Assembly (NCBI RefSeq): GCF_900496995.4
Contig: NC_044012.1
Location: 27,441,944-27,505,943, forward strand
DNA length: 64,000 bases
Direction: 5' to 3'
Origin: Aquila chrysaetos chrysaetos
Taxonomy: Eukaryota; Chordata; Aves; Accipitriformes; Accipitridae
A program made the translations under genes and the position numbers. Positions 1-16,749 of the stretch are shown piece by piece. Every line of letters starts with the position of its first letter. Within the stretch, counting starts at the first letter, position 1. The notes beneath the pieces are model-generated. The model saw only the letters and a program-made list of their open reading frames with translations, was not told where the DNA came from and ran no database searches.

Positions 1-162
1 GGAAGCAGCTGTGCGGGGCAGGCACTTGCTGAGGATGCGCGTTTCTCTTGGGATCATCGCACTGAACTGGATCCCTGGGATTTAATTGGTGAGGACTGGT
101 GGTGCCTTGGGCTGGTTCGATGAGGTTGGCTGCGTGACTGTCGATTAACGCATTTATTTCTA

Positions 163-563
163 TAGGCTGAGAGAGCTGTGGTTGTTCAGCCTGGAGAAGA
201 GAAGCTTCTGGGGAGACCTTACAGCAGCCTGCCAGTACCTAAAGGGGCCTACAAAGGGGCTGGAGAGGGACTTTTTACAAGGGCACGTAGTGACAGGACA
301 AGGGGTGATGGCTTTACACTGAAAGAGGGTAGATTTATATCAGATGTAAGGAAGAAATGTTTTACGATGAGGGTAGTGAGGCACTGGAGCAGGTTGCCCA
401 CAGAGGCTGTGGATGCCCTCTCCCTGGCAGTGTTCAAGGCCAGGCTGGATGGGGGCTCTGAGCAGCCTGCTCTAGCAGAAGGTGCCCCCTCCGCCATGGC
501 GGGGGGGGTGGAACTCGATGATCTTTAAGGTTCTTCCATCCCAAACCGTTCTGCGACTCCACA
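163..563 (+). repeat. CR1 LINE, 3' fragment
   Basis: The sequence follows the 3' part of avian CR1 (chicken repeat 1): the stretch 'gttgttcagcctggagaaga', then 'gacaggacaaggggtgatgg', a 'caggttgcccacagaggctgtgg' block and the tail 'gaactcgatgatctttaagg' followed by a degenerate octamer end near 'accgttctgcgactcc'. It reads in + orientation and is 5'-truncated, as most CR1 copies are. A weak open frame through it (178-528) is relic ORF2/3' UTR, not a gene. It lies directly against the GOLPH3L CpG island. Confidence 0.9.
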
Positions 564-1010
564 GCCGAGAGCTGCCCCGTCCTGCCGCCCCCTCGCCCGG
601 CTCCGCGGGCAAAGCGGCGGGGTGCAGGGGGGGGGCCGGAGCCGGCCAGCCCCTCCGCTCGCGCCGCTTTTCTCCCCAGGAGGAGGAGGGGCGGTCCCAC
701 CCCCGGCCGCTGGCCGCGCTCATTGGAGGCTGCCGGCCGGTCGGGCTCCCATTCGCCGTCGCCGCGGGCCGGGCGGGGTTCCCGGAGCGGAGGAAGCCGC
801 CGGGGGCGGCAGGAAGCTTTTCCTCTCCGTGGCCCCGAAGTTCGATCGCAGGGGGAGGAGCGGGGGCGGTTTGGGAAGGACCCGCCGGGCAGGGGTAAGG
901 TCGGGGGGAACAAGAACCAAAATAAGGGGTTTGTTTTTCAGCCCTGAAACTCCGGGGGGGGGGGGGCGGGGGCACGGCCATGTCCCCCCCCCCGCCCCGC
1001 TTGCAGTTTT
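540..1010 (+). promoter_or_regulatory. GOLPH3L: CpG-island promoter and non-coding first exon of GOLPH3L
   Basis: A sharply bounded CpG-dense, GC-rich block sits 0.6-1 kb upstream of the GOLPH3L start codon. An inverted CCAAT box (attgg) is at 722-726. A good splice donor (aggg|gtaagg) at 894/895 would end an untranslated first exon. It would join to an acceptor (tgtgcccag) at 1590, twelve bases before the ATG at 1603. No TATA box is evident, as usual for a housekeeping promoter. The exact transcription start cannot be read from sequence alone. Confidence 0.7.
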
Positions 1011-1449
1011 TGCACATTTCGCAGGGGAAAAGTTGGGGGATCTTGTTACTGGTGCGTGGGGTGTGGGGTGCTTGCGGAGGTTCGGGGTTGGCAGCGTGGG
1101 AGCGCGAACCCGAGTGTGCAGCTCGTTATAACGTCCGTGAAAAGGCGAGTGTCACCCGCGAGCGGGTCGCCCCGGGGGGAGGTGGGAAAGAGCCGTGCCA
1201 AGGTAGGCGCTGCTTCTGCATTGCCCTGGGACCGAGCCGGGTGTCCCACGTCCCGTGTGGGTGCAGGACCTCGTCTCTGTTGTGAGCGCACGGTCGGGAG
1301 GTCCCTTGGGTGCAAGGACTCGGCTGTGGCTCAGATCTGCCCTGCTCTCCTTGAATGTACATTCATCTCCTTTAGCGTCTCAGACAACGAACGAACAGCC
1401 ACTCACTATCAGTGACTCTTGTACAGCCATCCTGGAAGGGGTGAGCTGA

Positions 1450-7253
<5,804 letters not shown>

Positions 7254-8470
7254 AAAGCCCCTGAACCCTCCAAACCAGCTGGGTGGCCTCACCCCCTCGA
7301 CGTGAGGCCAGGGTTATATGGGCATGGAGTTCCTGCAGCAGCGGGTGGGCTCAGGTTGGGAGGACCAGGAGGTTTTGCTCTCCCCCCTGGGCAGGGGTGG
7401 GAGAGTGAGAGCCCACCTATGTGGCCAGGTCTCACACTCCTCCAAAAACTGGTGCTTCCGGGGAGAGGTGGCCGTGCTTCTTCGCTCCCCTTCCAGTGCT
7501 CCTTGCCCATGGGCTTCCTTCTCAGGCCAGTGCAGAGCTGGGAGGTGGCAAAGCTCAGCTCTGCCTCTGCGTGTGGGAATCAAGCCACTCAGATGGGCCA
7601 AACCCCAGCAGAAATGGGGCTGTGGAGCAGCCTGTGCTCCCCATGTATGGGCTTGTCTGGCTATCTCTATGGCTCCCTGTTCCACACACAGGTCTTGCCT
7701 CTGAGCTGCCGGGGCAGCGCAGATTCCCCTATGGAGCACGCTGACGTCCTCCTGGGGCATGGTACATGGTACGGCCAGGGGAGCAGGCAGGGGGCTGGTT
7801 CAGAGGGGTCTGGCAGCTGGGACCACCCCATGCTGGGCTGGCACAGGGCAGCCCAAAGCCCTTGGTGCATGTCGCCATTGAGGAGCAGCTCTGCAGAGAC
7901 CATGGAGCCCTGCCCTGGGCTGTGCCCCATCGCACACCTGCTCTTTCTAGTAAGAGGAAAAGTTAAACTGTGAATTTTTTTTTTTTTTTCATTCTCCCTC
8001 TCCCTTCCTCCACCACTTTAATCTCCTGTAGTTCATTTAAATGTTATTTCTCTACAGCCCGAGGGAGTCCTGGGTATTTAAATCTGTCCTCCATAGTTGC
8101 AGTGGGTCCAGCTGCCCGTTCTGGTAACAGGGTTTGCATCTGAAGGGGCTCTGGCGTGGCAGAGGGGATCCTCCGTGTTCCCAGAGGTGCTGGTGGCACT
8201 TGCATCGTGAACTTGCCGGGTGGTCTCAGCTGCTGCTGCCTGCCTGCACCCAGCCGGGGTCTGCAGGCAGCCGGGCTGGGTGCCATCTCCCATCCCGCTT
8301 CCTGTGCGGCCTGGGCCTGGGGGGCACCTTGGGCCTGGGGGGTACCAGCCAGGTGCCATCACCCCGGGATCCATTTGCCTCCCCGCGGGCCCATCCCCTC
8401 CCGGCCCTCCCGTCTGCCTCGGCTGCCCGAGGGCTGTCCCTTTGCATCTGGATGCTGCCAGCGGGTCCCC
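7254..8470 (+). other. GOLPH3L: GOLPH3L 3' UTR and short intergenic spacer
   Basis: Begins at the GOLPH3L stop codon. No canonical AATAAA is visible, so the cleavage site is uncertain. A T-run at 7977-7990 followed by pyrimidine-rich sequence marks a change of composition and may lie near the transcript end. Open frames here are short and unlike any protein I know. Confidence 0.5.
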
Positions 8471-9640
8471 AAAACCCGTGGGTGGGGGAGGGGGTCCTCC
8501 TCGCAAAGGCGCTTCTCCCCCCCCCCCCCCCCCCGCGACGGGGCCGGAGCGGTGTGCTCCCGGGGGTCACAAGCGCACACGGAGCCGCCTCCTGCCGCCC
8601 CCCGGGGTCCCTGCTGCCTGCAGGGGCTAGGCAGCGGGCGGGGAGCGGGGCAGGAGCCGCGCCACCCCCCCGCCGCCCCATCCCCAGCTCCATCCCCCCC
8701 GCCTCCCGGGCCCTGCACGGGTGGTTTCGCGCTGCGGTGGGTGCCGGACCCCCTCGGCGGCTCCTCCAGCCCCGTGAACGCTGAGGGGGGGGGCCGTGTG
8801 GGGGCGCCTCCGGCCCCGCCTCCCGCTCCCGCGCGCGGACGGCGCCGCGCTGGGCCGGGCCCGGGCCTTCTGCCCTACCCACCTGGTGCTGCCTCACTTC
8901 CCATTGGCCAGTGGCCGCTCCAGCCAGGGCGGTGCCGCCCCGTCACTGTCCCCGCTCTCGCGAGCGCTGGTTGGTAGGGTATGACGTCACCGCGGCCGCC
9001 TCCCTATGCCCATTGGGCAGCGCGCCTGTCCGTCAGGCAGCTGAGGCGTTAGGGGGCGGTGGCGGCCATTTTGGAGCACAGCGCGGGGCTGGGCGGAGCG
9101 GAGGCAGCGCGGGGCGCGGAGGACACCTCACACACGCCTCGCTATGGCAGCCACGCTCGGTACCGGCGCCCGCGCGGAGGAGACCGGGCAGGAGAAACAG
9201 GTGGGGAACCCCGGGGTGGGCCCGGCCGGCTCCTATTGGCTCGGCTGCACGTCGCTCTTCATGGTCCTGTGCGCGGATTGGTTGGTTGTGTTGTCCGTCT
9301 GATGAATGCTGGTCTCTCATTGGCTGCGGGGCTGATGCAGGTTGGACTTCCGGCAGGCCTGGTGGGATAGCTCGGTTTCGATGGCGGCGTGGGGGGTGCG
9401 TGGGGTCTTGTGCGATACTGCGGGTGGGGGGCAGTGGTGGGAGGGGGCTGTGGGATGGGGGGTGCTGGGGAGCGCTGGATGAGAGGGGGCTTGTGGGTGC
9501 TGGGGAGTATTGGGATGGGGGGGGGGCTGGGGGGTCCTGGGGAGGGCTGGGGCCCGAAGGGGAGCTGGGGGGTGCGGGGATTGTGCCCCGCTGCCGAGGG
9601 GCCGGGCCCGGCTGCGGGTGGGGGGGAGGCCGCCCCATCA
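8470..9640 (+). promoter_or_regulatory. ENSA: CpG-island promoter of ENSA
   Basis: GC- and CpG-dense region centred on the first ENSA exon. Visible elements just upstream of the start codon are a perfect CRE palindrome TGACGTCA (8982-8989), a Kaiso-type TCTCGCGAG (8956-8964), inverted CCAAT boxes (cattgg near 8903 and 9011, and more downstream) and 'ggcggccatttt' (9060-9071), a YY1-like core. There is no TATA box. A long C-run at 8518-8534 and G-runs after 9400 lie on its flanks. CREB/ATF input is an inference from the CRE alone. Confidence 0.75.
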
Positions 9641-12600
9641 GCAGCTGGCTGAGGTCCTTTCGCGCAGGGGCATGCCGGTGTGCCGCAGTCCCGTCCCCCC
9701 CCCCCCCCCCCCCGAAAACCGTCGTTGGCTTTAGCCCCGCGCCCCCCCCCAGGTTCCCCCCCCCCGGGACCACCGCGGGGGCTGAGCGGACGAGTGACGA
9801 GCCCTGGCTGCGGCTTGTCGGGTGACCCGGTGGAACAGAGCTGCCTGCAGGTATGGGGGGAGCTGGGCTGACGTCAAACAGCAGGGCTGGGCAGCGGTTC
9901 CAGGCGGCCCAAGCGGCTGCTGCGTCCCCGGGCGCGAGCCTGAGCCCCCCACGGGGCGGTCGGACCCCTCCAGGGCACAGGCAGAGCTGCTGCCCTCCCC
10001 TGCTGCGGCCACCTTCAGCCAGCCTGCTGTGGCCAGCGTGGCCTCGCTCGGACTTCACAGCAGGAGAAGCTTTTTCCACTTCCCTGGCATTAGTTTAGCT
10101 CTGGGGGAGGGCATGGGAAGGAGGCAGATGTACTGCCTTTTAGGCACCGAGAGAAGGTGGTGGGCGCTTTCCCTTGGTGGAAGGACATGGTGGGAGGCAC
10201 TGTTGTGGGTGGCCACATGATCTGCTGGCAGGTGTTAAGGATGCCGGCATGGTGTTTGCTCTGCTGAGTGCCACAGAAGAAGCGGTGCCTACGAGATGGG
10301 CGAGCAGTGGGGTGCAGTGGCGCACGCCAGACGGTGTGGGAGAGATGCGGTGATGGGAGCCAGTGGTGTTTGCAGCCAGGCAGGGAGGAATGAGGCTTGG
10401 AGACGAAGAACTGAGGTGATGGAAGGGCTGTGGGGGGCAAAGCTTCGGTTTCTGCTGCCAAAACCTGCCTCGACCTATCTGATGGGGTGCCTGGCTCTGT
10501 GGCAGGGCCAAGTGGTGTGCACTGGCCATGGCTCTTATTCCTGGGACCTGTCATGGAGATGGTTAAGAAGAGCCTGGCTCCTTCAGGCCGAGTGTGTGGG
10601 CAAAGCCCTGCAGCATGCAGAAGCTGAAGATCATGACGAGACCTCGGCACCTTCCCCTGCCTTCGATCCCTGGGGACCCCCATGGACGGGGGTGTAAGGA
10701 GGAGCCTGCGCGGTTGGGGCTCCAGGTGGGATGCACCAATCCTGCGCATCACACTGCTGCTCCCAGCTCCAGTTGTCCCAGTTTTGACTGTCAGGAGCTG
10801 CCATTAACTCAGGTTTGCTTTGTCTTTTTGAGACGCAGCTGAGGAGCTGTTCCATGGCAGCCTTTGCACATGCTGTCTTGCAGCTTCTCAGGGAGCTGGC
10901 CCCCAGGGCCACAGCCACACTGCGAAGAGCTGCTCCCCTGGGTCCACACCAGTGGAAGATCATATTGGAAACGTCTTGCAGTGCCGGCGATGCTTTCCAA
11001 CCTGGGGGCTTGTGGGCTCCAGCTTGCTCCTGGCCACCTGGGAAGGGAAGACCTGGCAGTCAAATTGCACAGGAGCACATCTCCTTAATGCCACCAGGCC
11101 GAGCTTCAGTGCCTTGTCCTTGGGGAGCCTGGGACTCCCATCCACAGCCACCTCCACCCTGCATGATTGCCAGCTGCATCCTTCCAGCTTGCTGGTCCCA
11201 TCCGATGCTAAGGGCTTTCCTACTTCACAGTGGGGGCGCAGGCTCGTGGTGGCAATGTTCTGCCACGCTTATTGCGTGGAGCGTGCCATCTCTGGTGGGC
11301 TGGGAGTGGTTCAGGGCCTCAGCTCTGGGGAGAAGATGCACATGGCATCCATCAGTGCAGCCAGGCTGGCAGGAGCAGAGCTGCTGCTGCTGCCAAATCT
11401 GCCAACAGCATCCCTGCTGGAAAGGGAGCAGTGATGAAAAACACCCCTTGCCAGCATTCTGGGGAAAAAAACGACTCGCACTTGTGCAGTGGCTTGGCCC
11501 CAGGTGGCTGCTGGTGGAGGTGGCCAGCAGTGATGTGTTTCAGTTGGAGCTGGGCCAGTGGCCCACCAGAATTTGGCCTTGCCGAGAGTGAGGTTCTCCA
11601 GGCCCTGCTGGGACCTTGACTCCTTCCCACCCCAGACCAAAGCTTCTGTCCCCAGGTCTGCAGCCCTTCCTTGGAGGGGAGAACGCACCTCCCTGAAGAG
11701 AGAGGCTGATGGTTGGGAAGCAGATCCCGAGCCCTGCACTGGGAACCCCCGCTTCGTTGCTCAGCTGATGCTACTTCAATAGCTGGGTTGGGGGGGTGTC
11801 TCAAAGCTCCTGCAGAGGGGACAGGTGACAATCAGGTCCTGGCACCTTATGCTGGAATCGGTCCCAGGCTTCCAGTGGGCTGGGTGGCTTCCCAGAACAT
11901 CCTGAAACTCCTGTGGCTGTGAAAAAGGTGCTAAAATGCTGCTTTGCTGCCTGTGCGGGTTTCATTCCCAATAAACTGGTTTTGGAGGAGAAGGGTTTCT
12001 TCCATCTCAGCTGTACTGCAGCGGGGTGCAGCAAGGCTGAACCCTCCCAGCACCGCAGTGCACTGCCGCAGCCTGTTGTGCTGGGTGGCTCTGGACTGAC
12101 GTTTGCCAATGCTGGTCGACCTGTCGCTGGTCAGGGGAAGACGCTTGTCTAGCAGCGATTTGCAGTGATGTTTTAAGCCCAATTTGCAAAGCCAAATGTC
12201 AGCACAAGTGCCCGTAGGGGCTTTCATCTGGGAAGGAGGCAGGGAGAGGGTCTCTGCCTGTTTCCACAGGTACTGGCGGTAAAAGCTCTTTTCTGGCTGG
12301 GAAGGTGTTCTCTGAGTGCATCTGGGTTTTCCAGGGGACTGCACCTTGCTCGGCAAGCCAGGTGCCAGAGTTTGGATGTGCTGCTGAATATTGTGTTACA
12401 GCATCACAGGTGCATGTTTTTTCTGTGGGACTGAAAGGCTTTCCACCCCCCTCTTTGTTTTTCAGGACATGCAAGAGAAGGAAACCGTCTCCCCTGAGAG
12501 AGCAGAAGAGGCAAAACTGAAGGCCAAATACCCCAACCTAGGCCAGAAGCCTGGAGGCTCCGATTTCCTCATGAAGAGACTGCAGAAAGGGGTATTTATT

Positions 12601-14619
12601 TCTTAGCCATGGCTCATTCGCGTCCTCTCCTCCCTCAATGGCACAGGCAGCCAAGCTCCAACCAGGCCAGAGGAATCACACCAAAATTCCCCAGGCCAAA
12701 AAGTCTGTTGAACCCATGGGCCAGGCTCTTTTCAGTGCCTGTGCTGGATGCGGCACCCAGCGGGAACAAGCCTGAAGCAGTGAGGGCTGCTGTGGTCAAG
12801 CAAGAAGGGCTAGTGCCTGCTCAGAACCCAAAAGCTGCAGCCTCTTGGTTGGTTTTGCTCTGCGTATCTCCCCCAGAGGTGGATCCTACCCTGTCCTCCA
12901 CACCCTGGCCCAAAACCTGGTGTCTAGAGGTGAAACGAGTGCATAAATCCCCCCCTGCCTGCTGCTGTGCTCCCTGGGGTTCAGTGGGCCACTGAGATGC
13001 TGCAGGCCTGAGTTTTTCTCTCTGGTCTGCACTTTGCCTGGTTTCTTCGCTGGTGCAAAAGGCACTGAGAACGCTAGTGAGTCAGCTGGCTATATCTCCA
13101 TCGCTGGCACCAGCGTAAAAAGCCAACATTCTGACTGTGCTCCCTGGAAATGTAATTAAATCCCTCTCTGAGAGCCATCTGTAGCCTGCTTGGGTTGTCA
13201 CTGCTGGCTCTCCTCCTTGTGGAAGCTGGTACAGAAAACATAAATTCCTCTTGAGCTGCTAGTAGCCAGTGGCCGCGTGCCTTCCCCAGCTCTGAACACA
13301 CGGTGTCTCCCCGTCACACTGCTCGGGGTTTGGCTCTGTCCTGCCACTTCCGTTTCAGCTTGTAATGACAGCTGTCCCCTCTGCCTGAGCAGCTGCCGTG
13401 GGCGCTTGCTCTCACTGTTGATGTGATCACCTGGACTGTTATTTTAGGTACTGGCTCCTAAAACAAGTACAGAAAGGAGGGTTGTTTAATGGCTTGGCAC
13501 TGAAGTGGGGCAGGGCTTTTTGTCAGGACTGGGCTCATTGGGGTCTGACAGTGCATCGGGGCAGAACTGGGCTCTTAAGAGCTCCTTGTGCCCAGCAAAG
13601 CCCTGACTGTAGCACCGGCACAAGCTCTGCTTTGGTGTTCAGCCTTTCCTACACCGCTGTGGGGGGAGAAGGAGCACAGAGTCCCATGGTGATGCGTGCG
13701 ATAAGGGAATGAAATGCCCTTTGAACCCTAGGTCAGTGGTGCTGTGCAGCAGGGAGCTGTCCTCTGGCCACGTCTTCACAGCCATTTCCCTGCATCGTTT
13801 CAGCTGCTGGGAGCCTGGGCAGTCCAGTGAAGGCCTTGGCACTGGCCAGGCTGTACTCCCCGGGGAGAAAATCGTGCCTTTGTCACACCAGCTCATCTGT
13901 TCACCAAACCAGAATAAACTGTATTGGCAAATGTCCCCTGGCTTTCCTACCGTAGCTGAGCCTCTGCCTGGAGGCATTTGCTGACATGCCTGTGCCTATG
14001 TTCAGCTGTCTGGGGGTCTCTGGGCTGGGATTGAATCCCTGTCACGCTGAGTGTAGTACAAGGGCAGAGCAGGAAAAACCTGGTCTTTACTCAACAAGTG
14101 CCACACCAAGCAGCAAAAGTTCACAGGCTACAGACATTCAAAGGTGGGTCAAAGGGAGAAAATGTACCCTGGTGTCTTGAGTCAGACAGGCAGCTGCTGT
14201 GGGGCAAAGCTTCTTCCAGCTGGGGCAGGTCTGAGTCACTCTGGGTTTGTAAGTGGGTGCTAAAGGCCTTTTAAATTCGGCCAGGCTGCCTTGCTTGGAT
14301 TTTCCCTTGCATAATGTTGTTGTGACCTGGTTTTGAGCAACCCTAGCAGCTCCTTAAAGGATCATATTTGTGGCCACGTGTCTGTATCTCTGCTGTGTCC
14401 CTACACTCCTGCAAATCGGAGTAACCCAAACACCTCTCCCTCTTCCAGCAAAAATACTTCGATTCTGGTGACTACAACATGGCCAAGGCAAAGATGAAGA
14501 ACAAGCAGTTGCCAAGTGCAGGGCCAGACAAGAACCTGGTGACAGGAGACCACATCCCCACGCCACAGGACCTCCCACAGAGAAAATCCTCGCTTGTAAC
14601 CAGCAAGCTGGCAGGGTAG
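9144..14619 (+). CDS. ENSA: alpha-endosulfine, PP2A-B55 inhibitor
   Basis: Three coding exons: 9144-9200, 12466-12591 and 14449-14619. All introns are phase 0 with GT/AG ends, giving 117 residues. The endosulfine/ARPP-19 core is fully present: [28 protein letters not shown], then [20 protein letters not shown]. The Greatwall (MASTL) target serine in FDSGDY falls at residue 67 and the PKA site RKSS at residue 109, the positions known for ENSA. Phosphorylated at S67, the protein is an unfair-substrate inhibitor of PP2A-B55 that permits mitotic entry. The first 19 residues ([19 protein letters not shown]) are exon-1 specific. The frame ends SKLAG with no longer tail. Introns are 3.3 and 1.9 kb and hold no other gene I recognise. 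The paralogue ARPP19 is the alternative; synteny with GOLPH3L and MCL1 makes ENSA the call. Confidence 0.96.
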
Positions 14620-16745
14620 CCTGTGCTCACAGGCTGGGTTTTTTCCTATTTCCTTTTTTTGTTTTGGCTAAATGGATTGAAATTCACTGTACCATAGGGA
14701 TGGGAGCACCAGAATCCACATAGTTATTTGAGTATTTACAGCAAACACACACTGAAACTGTGTTTCAGTGAGAGGCGAACAAGAGGTGTCAGTAGCCTGG
14801 GATGCACAGGCAGATTTGATTGGGCCATTCCTTTTAGCAAGTCAGTTTGCTGCCTTAATTTTCATGCTGTTTGAAACCATCCTCGCTTGCAGAGCTACTG
14901 AAGCACTGCCTCCTTGCCTGGAGAGTCAAGCAGCCCCAGGAGAAGCAGGAAAGTGCTCAGAGGAGTTGCTTGTGGTTTGCTTGGCACCGGTAGGAGAGGA
15001 GAGCTCAGAGCTGTGGTGTGTGAATGCTTTTCAGGTGTTGGGTGTCTGCAGGGGAAGAACTGGCTGGGCAAAAGGTGTGATACATGATCTGGAAGTTTAA
15101 ATAGGTGTGCGTGTTAGAGCTTCTAAGTGAAGAAATTAGCTGATATGCAAAAAATTACATGGCTGTGTTGCTGGGCTGAGCAGCCTGGGATCTGTCCCCT
15201 GCTTGCACAAAGCAGCTGAGCTCGCAGGAGGGGACGATGCATCTGATGGCTGCAGGAGAGGGGCCAGGCAGTGTTTGAAACAGTCCTTGTGGCTTGGAGC
15301 TGTGATGGGGCATTTGCTGTGTTGGGGGTATAGCCCCACCACAGCTGCATCCAAGTGTAGGGCACAGTGTGAGGCTCGCAGCTGCCCCAGAGAGTTTGTG
15401 GGCAGTTTCTGTCTCCCCGGTCATTTCTGGCCAGTGTGGCTAGCTGCCTTGGCAAGGGTGAGAGATGGTGCCTCTCCCGGCTGCCGGGTAGGCAGCAAAG
15501 GTGGTGAGCTGAATCCCACCAGCAGCAGGGTGCTTGGGACACAGGAGAGTGTCCAAACAGGCAGGCAGACCCCTGTCTGGTTGCATGCAGCCCCTGCCTG
15601 ATGCCCAGACTTTTGTGCTTGCAAAGCAGGGGCCAGCAGCAGCCCATGAGACAGATGTGAGCTGTTCGAGCTGATCTCTGAAGGGAGAGAGGCAGGACTG
15701 GGAATAACCGCCCCGGAAGGGAAAAAAGCACCGGAGACAGAGAACGCGGAGATTAGGAAGAGAGGAGCATAGAGGCAAACGTGTGTTGACAGCGCCAGGC
15801 ACCCCAAGCTGGGGTTTCTTTTTTCTCTTTTTTTTTTCCTTCCTGCCTTTTCTTTGTTCCAGGCCTGAAAAATAACACCCAAACAAAAAAACCCAAAACA
15901 AAAGGTTGGTGTGATGGCTGCAGCCTGCAGAATGATGTGCATGCTTTGTGTGTGTACTGTCTGCTCCTCATGCAGTGGAGATGAAGTGGACTCCCCTCCT
16001 GTGCAGTGGAAGGTCTCAGCATGCCTGTGCTAGGGCAGTGCTAAACCTGCCCAGTTTAGGCCTAGTTTTGAAGGCATGTGGGTAAAAGGAAGTCGAGTGG
16101 ATGTCTTTTTTTTTTTTTTTTTTTTAATTATTTTTTTTATTTTTAGGGATTCCCGTCAGGTGGGGAGAAACCAAGGCAGGGAGGCAACAGGCCATGCTCT
16201 GCATGGGCACAGCTTTCCTTATGTGCATTCTTGGCTGGCTGACTCGGGGTTTCCTGAGAACCTGTTTCATTCATCATGCTTTCCTGCTGCTGGCCAGAGC
16301 GAGGAATGTGGTGTTGCTTCCTGGGAGAGTGTTTGCCAAGGGTGTGCTCAAATGCTTGCGTTTGCCTTCAGGTGGTTTGGAGCAAGCCAGCCGCAGCTGC
16401 ACTCACCAAGGCACAGTGAGCAAGGGGCTGTGTTGCCATCCCGGTGACCGCAGAGGACAGTTTTCTCTTTGTGGAGTGGGCAAGGAGTATAGCAGGATTG
16501 GGGGCTGCCCACTTGTAACCACAGGTCTGTGTTTCGGTCTCTGTCACCTTTCCAGACCCTGTGTGACCTGGCCGGGGTGGCGCTGGCAGTGGCTGTGCAA
16601 CCTCCTTGGATGTTCTGCTGTCTGTCCCAGCCATGTTGTAAATAGATATTAATCATATATATAAATATATATATAATTTTTTACATGTTCATCTCTCCTC
16701 TCTTCTAGAGTGCTATGTTGTTTTGTTTTGGTTTTTTTTAAAAAA
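14620..16745 (+). other. ENSA: probable ENSA 3' UTR
   Basis: About 2.1 kb after the ENSA stop without any credible coding region. It contains T-rich tracts (16107-16140) and an AT-rich block with alternating TA (about 16650-16682) resembling a long vertebrate 3' UTR. No perfect AATAAA was found, so the end is a guess based on the composition change and the A-run at 16740-16751. Confidence 0.4.
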
Positions 16746-16749
16746 AAAA

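Noticed and set aside
8226-10079. Several long frames on both strands in the ENSA CpG island
   Set aside because: High GC makes stops rare. The frames encode Pro/Gly/Arg/Ala low-complexity sequence and overlap the promoter and intron 1 of ENSA.
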